Assembly (NCBI RefSeq): GCF_002754245.1
Contig: NZ_PEEX01000001.1
Location: 3,886,001 to 3,950,000, forward strand
From: Chryseobacterium sp. 52
GTDB taxonomy: Bacteria > Bacteroidota > Bacteroidia > Flavobacteriales > Weeksellaceae
DNA: 64,000 nucleotides
Direction: 5' to 3'
Made by a program: the position numbers and the translations under genes. Below are positions 26,164 to 33,530 of this stretch, one piece after another. Every line of letters starts with the position of its first letter. Position 1 is the stretch's first letter. Under the pieces are notes generated by a model that saw only the letters and a program-made list of their open reading frames with translations, had not been told where the DNA came from and did not search any database.

Positions 26164-26964
26164 TTACGAACCGGACTGTCTCAGTGTAAGATGAAAACGA
26201 CTTTCTTCATAACTTTCTTCTGCCGCTTTATAACCGACATTGAAAATCTCTTCCAAACGGTCTTTTCCCCGCTCAAATGTTCCATATGAAGATAGCTTTT
26301 GAGAAGAAATAAACCAGTCACAGTATTCGAATTTCCCCTTCTCTATTCTGTAGGAAAGAAGATCATACGAACGGGAAACAATGGCTTTTATTGATTTTAA
26401 ATCTTTGATATCAATATTATGGGGAGGAGAAACAAAAACACCGATAAGTTTGTCACATTCTTCCCTAATAATATCTGCGGGGAAATTATTCAGTACCCCT
26501 CCATCACAAAACATTTCTTCACCAATGATATAAGGTGTGGTCACGCCCGGAATAGAACATGATGCAATAATAGCATCTACCACTTCAAAATTCTCGTCAA
26601 AAATCTTTTGAGTTCCGGAAACCAGCTCTGTAGCTACAATTTTCACTTCCTTATTCAGATCTCCTAATTTCATATCATGAAAAATAGGTTTAAGATAATT
26701 CCTGAAAATAACAGAAGAAACCAGTCCCGGCTGATTGAATGTAAAATGTTTCCAGTTGAAAAAATAAACAGAATTGAAGAACTCCAGGATTTCATCCGGT
26801 GTTTTGCCTACCGCATACAAACACCCAACAATAGACCCTGCACTGCAGCATGACAGCACATCGATATCAATGTTTTTTTCGTTCAAGAATTTTATCACTC
26901 CTGCATGGGCAATCCCTTTGGTACCGCCTCCTGACAAAACCAGCCCTGTTCTCTTAAAATTCAT
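26164..26964 (-). CDS. Patatin-like phospholipase with a non-canonical nucleophile elbow
   Basis: 266 residues, patatin fold: oxyanion-hole LVLSGGGTKGIAHAGVI at 8-24, the nucleophile region LSCCSAGSIVGCLYA with Ser near 39, and catalytic Asp in CDGGVLNNFP near 157. The usual GxSxG reads C-C-S-A-G, so the first Gly is Cys. No signal peptide, so it is cytoplasmic or peripheral. It should hydrolyse acyl esters of phospholipids if the elbow tolerates the Cys. It lies convergent to the T6SS operon and is not part of it. Confidence 0.88.
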   Translation of the reverse strand: MNFKRTGLVLSGGGTKGIAHAGVIKFLNEKNIDIDVLSCCSAGSIVGCLYAVGKTPDEILEFFNSVYFFNWKHFTFNQPGLVSSVIFRNYLKPIFHDMKLGDLNKEVKIVATELVSGTQKIFDENFEVVDAIIASCSIPGVTTPYIIGEEMFCDGGVLNNFPADIIREECDKLIGVFVSPPHNIDIKDLKSIKAIVSRSYDLLSYRIEKGKFEYCDWFISSQKLSSYGTFERGKDRLEEIFNVGYKAAEESYEESRFHLTLRQSGS

Positions 26965-27194
26965 AGAATAAATGTAAGGAAAGGGGGCGAGAAAATCAGG
27001 TTAAATTTTAGAAATGTTGTATTTTAGAACTATTCTAACAGATTGAGCTTGATGAAAAAACAGGTATTTTCCAGGACAAAAAATTTTATCATACAACGTA
27101 TTTTGGATTGTATACTTCATAAGGATGTTGGAAATTTATAGTAAAATCTGATTAAAGATCATCGGAATTGATTCATGATATAAAAAAACCAGTT

Positions 27195-27710
27195 ATGATA
27201 CAGATAAGGAGAGCCTCCATTGATGATGCCCAACATATTGCATTGTTAGGAAGAATTACTTTTACCGAAACATTTTCAGAGTACTTCAGAGATCCGCAGG
27301 ATTTATTTGAGTATCACGAACGTACATTTGATGTTTCCAAAATAAGAGTCAGTCTGCAAAAAGAAAACAGCCATTATTGGATCGCTTTCTGGAACAAACT
27401 TCCGATAGGATATGCCAAACTGAAAATCCACTCCAATACCGAAAGCATTGAAACAGAAAATACCTCCCAACTGCAAAAAATCTATGTTCTGAAAGAATTT
27501 TTAGACAAGAAAATCGGGAAACAGCTGATGGATGTACTGATGAAATCGTTTACGGAATCTAATAAAAGTCACTTATGGCTATCCGTTTTAAAATCCAATA
27601 CAAGAGCCGTTCAGTTTTATGATAGAAACGGGTTTAAACAGGCTGGAGAACATGAGTTCCGGATAGGAAAAGAAGTCTTCGATTTCTATATTTTATGTTT
27701 CGAAAAATGA
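27195..27710 (+). CDS. GNAT family N-acetyltransferase
   Basis: 171 residues from ATG 27195. A TTG at 27168 is in frame, but the GNAT fold begins at M-I-Q-I-R-R-A-S, so the ATG is chosen. Pattern: RRASIDDAQHIALLGRITF at the start, YWIAFWNKLPIGYAKLKI, LQKIYVLKEFLDKKIGKQL (V/I-YV with G-x-x-x-G acetyl-CoA loop) near 93-112, and LWLSVLKSNTRAVQFYDRNGF at about 135-155. Typical of small-molecule or spermidine-type acetyltransferases; substrate unknown. Single gene. Confidence 0.87.
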   Translation: MIQIRRASIDDAQHIALLGRITFTETFSEYFRDPQDLFEYHERTFDVSKIRVSLQKENSHYWIAFWNKLPIGYAKLKIHSNTESIETENTSQLQKIYVLKEFLDKKIGKQLMDVLMKSFTESNKSHLWLSVLKSNTRAVQFYDRNGFKQAGEHEFRIGKEVFDFYILCFEK

Positions 27711-27753
27711 AAAACATAATCAGTTTCACAAAATGAGACAGCCTTTACATAAA

Positions 27754-27783
27754 ATAAGCCTGAAAAATTTCAGGCTTATGTTT
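27754..27783. terminator. Bidirectional terminator between convergent genes
   Basis: ATAAGCCTGAAA (27754-27765) pairs with TTTCAGGCTTAT (27768-27779). It lies between the GNAT stop (27710) and the S9 peptidase stop (27800) and has T-rich flanks on both strands, so it can serve both. Confidence 0.82.
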
Positions 27784-27799
27784 ACTGTGATGAACAGGG

Positions 27800-29740
27800 T
27801 TACTTTAATAAATATTCCTGCATAAATCTGATCACTGCCAGACGCTGGAAATCTACATTTTCCTTTTTTCTGAATCCGTGGCCTTCATTTTTGGCTTCCA
27901 GATACCATACTGTTTTTCCCTGAGCTTTCAGCTTGTCTCTCATCTGAACAGCTTCCGTCACCGGAACTCTCGGATCGTTCGTTCCCTGAATGATAAACAT
28001 CGGTTTTTTGATCTTGTCAATATTATTCAGAGGAGCAATTTTAGTGAAGAATTCTGCCATTTTAGGGATTCTTTCATCGCCATATTCCACTCTTCTCAGA
28101 TCTCTTCTGTATTCTTCCGTATTTTTAAGAAACGTATTAAAATCAGAAATCCCGACAATATCTACAGAACATCTGATCTTATCTGCATATTCATAAGCCG
28201 TAGCTAATGTCATGAAACCACCGTAGCTGCCTCCCATAATCATTATTCTGTCTTTGTCAAGTTCAGGCTGTTTCGCAATCCAGTCCAGAAGGCTTCCGAT
28301 ATCTTTTACGGAATTCATTCTCAGATCCCAGTTATCTGCGGCAATAAATGTTTTCCCGAAGCCTGAAGATCCCCTTACATTAGGATAAATCATGGCAACG
28401 CCCATTTCATTGGTAAAATAGTTGGAAGAGCCTATAGAAGATGCCATAGACTGCCCTTCCGGACCCCCGTGAATGTTAATAATCACCGGCCTTTTTCCTG
28501 TAAATTTCGATGGTACAGGATAATAGAATCCTGAGATTCTCATATTGTCAAAGCCTTTCCACTCTATCAGTTTCGGAACAGACATGTCTGCAGGCTGCAT
28601 TTCTCCCTGTTCGCTTTCCGTCCAGCGTTCTATATTCTGACTGGCCATATCCATTTTATAAATATCCGAGCCTGAATCTGCTGCAGATCTTGAGAAATAC
28701 AGAGATTTTCCGTCATTGGAAAATTTCACACCTCCGATCAAACCAATTGGAATCTTGCTAACAGGTACATACTTTCTGGTCGCAGTATCCAGAATATATA
28801 ACCTGTTTATTCCACTTTCATTGGTGACAAAAGCCAGTTTAGACTGATCTTTAGAAAGGTCATAGTCTTCCACATTCCAGGGAATAGAGGATGTGAGATA
28901 TTCTGTCTTTTTTGTTTTTAAATTTAAAACAGCAAGTCTGCTGAATTCGTTATTACGGTCTGTAACGTAGAAAATTTCATCCGGATTTTTAGTAAAAGAA
29001 GCACCACTCTGTACCACTCCTTTTTCTTTTCTGTCCGTGATGGGTTCTAATTTCTTAGTTTCCAGATCATAGATATATAAATAAGAATCGTTGGCAGAAA
29101 CATATTCTGAGATCAGAAGCTTTTTGCCGTCATCAGAAAGATCGGAAATTCCCCAGCCGCCGCCTTTTACTTCCAGGATCAGCTGTGCTTCTTCCGGTTT
29201 TGAAGGATTCATATAATACATATCCCTGTCGCCACCATTTCTTTTGGTAGATGAAAAATAAAATCCCGATCCGTCTTTTTTCCAGATTATACCACCGTTT
29301 TGAGATCTTCCGCCATCGGTAAGAAGTTTGGATTCCTGGGTTTTCAGGTCAAGCTTATAAAGCTGCCCGAATTCATTCCCTCCCGTATCTTTTGTATAAA
29401 TCAGATACTCCCCTTTTACAGGTTCGTAGGATGCCGTATTGACAGGTTCATCAAAGAATGTGATCTGTTTTCTTGCTCCCATTGGAACAGAAATCTTATG
29501 AAGCTGATTGGTAGACGCAAAACGTGTTACAGCAATGATTTCTTTACCATTGGGATGAACGCTTGCAATCCCTGCATTTCTGCTTTCAGAATATTTTTTA
29601 ATAGCCTGGTTCAGGTTCTTTGGAATAGGTAAAATATTCTCTGCAATAAGATTCTCATTGGGACTTACAAACTCATTTTTTTCTTGAGCAGAAAGTATTC
29701 CGGCCAGTGAAAGAGCAAGAATAATATATTGTTTCTTCAT
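27800..29740 (-). CDS. Secreted S9-family prolyl oligopeptidase-like peptidase
   Basis: 646 residues with a signal peptide (YIILALSLAGILSAQ). Residues about 40-380 are a beta-propeller of repeated strands (KLLISEYVSANDSYLYIYD, SKLAFVTNESGINRLYILD). The C-terminal alpha/beta hydrolase carries Ser in GGSYGGF near 504, Asp in GTNDPRVPV near 588 and His in EGHGF near 620, plus NIHGGPEGQ as the oxyanion region. It would cleave peptides in the periplasm, perhaps acyl-aminoacyl or dipeptidyl type. Single transcription unit ending at the 27754 hairpin. Confidence 0.92.
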   Translation of the reverse strand: MKKQYIILALSLAGILSAQEKNEFVSPNENLIAENILPIPKNLNQAIKKYSESRNAGIASVHPNGKEIIAVTRFASTNQLHKISVPMGARKQITFFDEPVNTASYEPVKGEYLIYTKDTGGNEFGQLYKLDLKTQESKLLTDGGRSQNGGIIWKKDGSGFYFSSTKRNGGDRDMYYMNPSKPEEAQLILEVKGGGWGISDLSDDGKKLLISEYVSANDSYLYIYDLETKKLEPITDRKEKGVVQSGASFTKNPDEIFYVTDRNNEFSRLAVLNLKTKKTEYLTSSIPWNVEDYDLSKDQSKLAFVTNESGINRLYILDTATRKYVPVSKIPIGLIGGVKFSNDGKSLYFSRSAADSGSDIYKMDMASQNIERWTESEQGEMQPADMSVPKLIEWKGFDNMRISGFYYPVPSKFTGKRPVIINIHGGPEGQSMASSIGSSNYFTNEMGVAMIYPNVRGSSGFGKTFIAADNWDLRMNSVKDIGSLLDWIAKQPELDKDRIMIMGGSYGGFMTLATAYEYADKIRCSVDIVGISDFNTFLKNTEEYRRDLRRVEYGDERIPKMAEFFTKIAPLNNIDKIKKPMFIIQGTNDPRVPVTEAVQMRDKLKAQGKTVWYLEAKNEGHGFRKKENVDFQRLAVIRFMQEYLLK

Positions 29741-29769
29741 GTCTTAAATTTTGCCTGAATTTACAAAAA

Positions 29770-29794
29770 AACCACAGACGAAATGTCTGTGGTT
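29770..29794 (-). terminator. Rho-independent terminator
   Basis: AACCACAGAC (29770-29779) pairs with GTCTGTGGTT (29785-29794); read on the minus strand it is followed by TTTTTT. It closes the PH-domain gene (and the lpdA transcript if the two are joined) and lies upstream of the S9 gene. Confidence 0.85.
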
Positions 29795-29818
29795 GATATA
29801 TAAAGATATGTGATCTTC

Positions 29819-30433
29819 TTAATTATTGATATACTTTTCAAAGATGGCCGAGAAATCTTTTTGATTGTATTTCTCATAACTGCTCCTGGACCAGTTGAAA
29901 ACATATTCATTCACATGTTGCAATTCCTGGCTTTTGGATACATTCTCCTGTTTTCCTGCAGCGACTATAGTAATCGCTTTCTGAAGGCTGTCTACAGAGA
30001 ATCCTAAAACCGACTGATTGTGGTGAACTTCCTGCTGAATCGCTAAAAGAGCTTTGTAAAGATCTTTTAACTGATCAATCTGGCCTTTACTCACACTGAT
30101 CATCAACGGAACATTTCCAATATGAAACGATATCTCTACATCAAGGTCAATTGTTCCTGCAGTCTGCAATGCTATATTTGAAAAAGGAAACTGATAATAT
30201 TCGTATCTTCTTAAAATCCTTTTTTTATCCAGAGCACTTGCTCCGTCGATATGAATTAATGCTCTGTTTGTAAAGCAGTATTCATCTCTTTTAGATTTGA
30301 TTAAGAAGAAAATTTTCTCATTATCTTCCGACAAAATATAATCATCTGAATCTACTTTATCGTAGTCCTGAGAAGGAATAATCTTTCCAATATCTCCAAG
30401 TCCTAATGCTTCTGCAGCAAGTTTTTTAAACAT
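29819..30433 (-). CDS. PH-domain protein with YvbH-like extension
   Basis: 204 residues, cytoplasmic. Residues about 1-120 have the bacterial PH-domain (bPH_1) layout with KIFFLIKSKRDEYCFTNRALIHIDG, then RRYEYYQFPFSNIALQTAGTIDLDVEISF; residues about 120-204 match the YvbH-type oligomerisation extension (LLAIQQEVHHNQSVLG, SSYEKYNQKDFSAIFEKYI). The B. subtilis homologue YvbH has no firm function. It starts 33 bases after the lpdA stop on the same strand, so it may be read from the lpdA promoter. Confidence 0.8.
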   Translation of the reverse strand: MFKKLAAEALGLGDIGKIIPSQDYDKVDSDDYILSEDNEKIFFLIKSKRDEYCFTNRALIHIDGASALDKKRILRRYEYYQFPFSNIALQTAGTIDLDVEISFHIGNVPLMISVSKGQIDQLKDLYKALLAIQQEVHHNQSVLGFSVDSLQKAITIVAAGKQENVSKSQELQHVNEYVFNWSRSSYEKYNQKDFSAIFEKYINN

Positions 30434-30466
30434 CTTTTATTGTATGGTTATAAGTTAAAATTGATC

Positions 30467-31855
30467 TTAGATGTGGATTACTTCTCCGTAAGCTGCAGCT
30501 GCAGCCTCCATAATCGCTTCAGAAACTGTTGGATGCGGGTGTATAGATTTAATGATCTCATGACCTGTAGTTTCCAGTTTTCTAGCTACTACTGCTTCTG
30601 CAACCATATCCGTTACGCCTTCACCAATCATGTGACATCCTAACCACTCACCATATTTAGCATCAAAAATTACTTTGATGAAACCGTCTGTATTTCCGTT
30701 TGCAGTAGCTTTACCACTTGCAGAAAGAGGGAATTTACCTACTTTGATCTCGTAACCTTTTTCTTTAGCCTGCTTTTCTGTAAGACCTACTGAAGCTACT
30801 TCAGGGTGACAGTAAGTACATCCCGGAATATTGCCATAGTCGATTTTCTCAACGTGCATTCCTTTGATTTTTTCTACACAAGTAATCCCTTCAGCAGAAG
30901 CAACGTGTGCTAAAGCCTGAGTAGGAATAATATCTCCGATTGCATAGTAACCAGGAACTGAAGTTTCGTACCATTCGTTTACTAAAACTCTTCCTTTATC
31001 TGTCTGGATTCCTACTTCCTCCAATCCGATATTTTCAATATTGGCAGCGATACCTACAGCAGAAAGTAAAATATCAGCTTCAAGGATAATTGTTCCGTTT
31101 GCTGTTTTTACGGTAGCTTTTACGCCTTCTCCGCTTGTATCAACGCTTTCTACAGAGGCATTGGTCATGATCTCGATCCCTGTCTTTTTAAGAGATTTTT
31201 CTAAGTGCTTAGAAATTTCCTCATCCTCTACAGGAACGATGTTTGGCATGAATTCAACAACAGTTACTTTCGTTCCCATTGTGTTATAGAAGTCAGCAAA
31301 TTCTACTCCGATAGCTCCAGAACCTACAACAATCATAGATTTAGGCTGCTCAGGAAGAGATAATGCCTGTCTGTATCCAATTACTTTTTTACCATCCTGA
31401 GGAAGGTTTGGAAGTTCTCTTGAACGGGCTCCTGTTGCGATAATGATGTTTTCTCCTGCATACTCAGTCACTTTACCGTCTTTATCTGTAACAGAAACTT
31501 TTTTACCTTTCTGAACTGTAGCTGTACCAAGAATAACATCAATCTTGTTTTTCTTCATAAGGAATTCAATTCCTTTGCTCATTTTACTTGCTACTCCACG
31601 GCTTCTCTGGATTACATTTGGAAATTCAAAGCTGGCCTCCACTTTATTCAGACCATAGTCTTCAGCATGGTTGATATAATGAAAAACCTGAGCAGACTTC
31701 AATAAAGCTTTCGTAGGAATACATCCCCAGTTCAGGCAGATACCTCCTAAGTTTTCTTTCTCGATAATTGCAGTTTTGAAACCCAATTGTGCTGCTCTGA
31801 TCGCTGTAACATAACCGCCAGGACCGCTTCCGATGACAATGATATCGTAGTTCAT
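30467..31855 (-). CDS. lpdA: Dihydrolipoyl dehydrogenase (E3)
   Basis: 462 residues, the usual length for E3. FAD-binding GSGPGGYVTAIRAAQLG at 8-24, redox-active disulfide GGICLNWGCIPTKAL with Cys near 40 and 45, NAD-binding GSGAIGVEFADFY near 175-190, FAD motif TSVPGYYAIGD, and the His-Glu dyad in HPHPTVSEAIMEAA at the C-terminus. It reoxidises dihydrolipoyl groups of 2-oxoacid dehydrogenase and glycine-cleavage complexes using NAD+. A fused E1 gene lies about 31 kb away at the right edge, so E1 and E3 are not in one operon. Confidence 0.96.
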   Translation of the reverse strand: MNYDIIVIGSGPGGYVTAIRAAQLGFKTAIIEKENLGGICLNWGCIPTKALLKSAQVFHYINHAEDYGLNKVEASFEFPNVIQRSRGVASKMSKGIEFLMKKNKIDVILGTATVQKGKKVSVTDKDGKVTEYAGENIIIATGARSRELPNLPQDGKKVIGYRQALSLPEQPKSMIVVGSGAIGVEFADFYNTMGTKVTVVEFMPNIVPVEDEEISKHLEKSLKKTGIEIMTNASVESVDTSGEGVKATVKTANGTIILEADILLSAVGIAANIENIGLEEVGIQTDKGRVLVNEWYETSVPGYYAIGDIIPTQALAHVASAEGITCVEKIKGMHVEKIDYGNIPGCTYCHPEVASVGLTEKQAKEKGYEIKVGKFPLSASGKATANGNTDGFIKVIFDAKYGEWLGCHMIGEGVTDMVAEAVVARKLETTGHEIIKSIHPHPTVSEAIMEAAAAAYGEVIHI

Positions 31856-32132
31856 TATTTTAAAAATTTTATGCGAATTTAAGGAAAAATATTGGATGTT
31901 TTATGTTCTGCCGCTTCATATTTCACTGAAAGCTAACTTCATTTTCCCTGTTACCGATGAAGTCAGTAACTGCACCTTTTTACTTTTAATTTAATATGGA
32001 AAATTGATTTATTTTTCAGGCAAACATATTAAATATCACATATAAGTGATTTTGAACATAAAAACTAAAAATAATCATTTGTAAATGAATATTTTAGAAT
32101 TATTTTCATATTTTTAATCAAAATTAAACAAA

Positions 32133-33017
32133 ATGAAAACTAAGAATTTTATTTCCCTATTTCTTATCTGGGGTCTTTCTGTTTCTGCTCAGGTTGGTAT
32201 TGGAACAACCAGACCCAACAGTACTTTGGCTGTTGCGGGATCTGTGGGAGCAGATTATAAACAAATTACCGCAACCACTTATAATATTACCGCTACAGAT
32301 CATTATGTGACGTATGACGGGACTGGGAATGCCACCTTTACCCTTCCGGTCATCGGAACCGGTACCACAAGTTATACCGGTAGAATTTATAAGCTAAAAA
32401 ACATATCTGCATCCAGCATTACTCTTCAGGCATCCAGTGGTAATACCTTGAGAATAGATAATACTCCGGTGACTTCTTTTGTGATTCCTACAGGAGCCTA
32501 TGCGGAGGTTGTCAACAACAGCAATACGACAGGAGGCACCTGGGATCTTTCTTTTACCGTTCTTCCTAAGCCAAGCAACGTAGAAATTTACGGGGTACAG
32601 CTTATCATTCCTCCGCATGCTAACGGTACTGCACCGATAGCAGACTGGACAGGTCATACGAACAGCTCCTTTGATTCAGGAACAGGAACAGATTCATGGT
32701 GGATTATCAGTAAAGCATCTACCACATTTGCCCATACAGCCGCCTTTTCCAACGCAAGCCGGATGATGCTGGTTTATGAATACCAGGGCACTCCTTTCAA
32801 TGTGACCAATATGTATCCTATTTTAACGGCAGGGAATAACTCCAGTTTTCCTGATATTTTTACGGCTTCCTTTGTAAGTCTTGCGAATGTCTCAGGAAAA
32901 ACAAGACTTACGGTCTCTGTTTCCCGTATTGACTTTATAGGGACCAACGGATCCAACAATAGTAACTGGACGGGGACTTTCCTTCTGAACCTGTTACTCG
33001 CGAGAAAATTATATTAA
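32133..33017 (+). CDS. Secreted hypothetical protein (adhesin/tail-fibre-like N-terminus)
   Basis: 294 residues, signal peptide KNFISLFLIWGLSVSAQ. The mature N-terminus VGIGTTRPNSTLAVAGSVG is the head motif found on many flavobacterial cell-surface proteins that also carry phage tail-fibre-like repeats. It is followed by YKQITATTYNITATDHYVTYDG and a Ser/Thr/Gly/Asn-rich beta-structure. The C-terminal ~120 residues are less repetitive (WWIISKASTTFAH, RMMLVYEYQG). Probably a surface or secreted adhesin. Single gene with a strong terminator after it. Confidence 0.75.
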   Translation: MKTKNFISLFLIWGLSVSAQVGIGTTRPNSTLAVAGSVGADYKQITATTYNITATDHYVTYDGTGNATFTLPVIGTGTTSYTGRIYKLKNISASSITLQASSGNTLRIDNTPVTSFVIPTGAYAEVVNNSNTTGGTWDLSFTVLPKPSNVEIYGVQLIIPPHANGTAPIADWTGHTNSSFDSGTGTDSWWIISKASTTFAHTAAFSNASRMMLVYEYQGTPFNVTNMYPILTAGNNSSFPDIFTASFVSLANVSGKTRLTVSVSRIDFIGTNGSNNSNWTGTFLLNLLLARKLY

Positions 33018-33058
33018 GGTTGAGAAAAAGATAGAGAATCATTATAGAATAAATGAAG

Positions 33059-33098
33059 AAAGCCGTTTCCACAAAGTGTGAAACGGCTTTTTCTCTTT
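33059..33098 (+). terminator. Rho-independent terminator
   Basis: AAAGCCGTTTC (33059-33069) pairs with GAAACGGCTTT (33080-33090), loop CACAAAGTGT, followed by TTCTCTTTTTT. Lies about 40 bases after the stop at 33017. Confidence 0.88.
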
Positions 33099-33160
33099 TT
33101 TGTTACTGTTGTATAATCTTCAATAATTGGGTCTTAAAAACTATTCAGACCGCTATTATA

Positions 33161-33421
33161 TTACATTTTTTTAAGTAATTTTTTCTGGCTCTGGTATTTT
33201 TCATTTAAAGCCTTTAACTGATCTCTTTTCATCTTTTTAGTGGCAAGCGGATGATTCATGATCAGTTTCTTTTCCTGGTTATATCTTTTGTCCAGCTCAC
33301 GCGATTTAATATTGATCAGCTCAGTTTTGGACGGATGCGGGGGAACCGGAGGGCTTTTCTGGGCATTAACATGTATTGATAAACCTAATAGCACGACTGT
33401 TGATATTAAAAACTTTCTCAT
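33161..33421 (-). CDS. Small secreted basic protein
   Basis: 86 residues. Signal peptide RKFLISTVVLLGLSIHVNAQ. The mature part is proline-rich at first (KSPPVPPHPSKTEL), then a Lys/Gln/Leu-rich amphipathic helix (RELDKRYNQEKKLIMNH, KKMKRDQLKALNEKYQSQKKLL), predicted to be helical or coiled coil. Unknown family; cation-binding or structural role is possible. It is separated by about 110 bases from the GH3 gene on the same strand. Confidence 0.65.
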   Translation of the reverse strand: MRKFLISTVVLLGLSIHVNAQKSPPVPPHPSKTELINIKSRELDKRYNQEKKLIMNHPLATKKMKRDQLKALNEKYQSQKKLLKKM

Positions 33422-33530
33422 AACATTTACTTTTTTTTGAATGAGTTTAAATGATTAGTTATTTTCAATTAAATTCATTCAGGTTTATCATAAAGGTTGC
33501 ATATATCATACCAACATTCTCAATATCGTT

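Noticed and set aside
27168..27194. TTG start for the GNAT protein
   Set aside because: The family fold starts at ATG 27195; the nine extra residues show no homology pattern.
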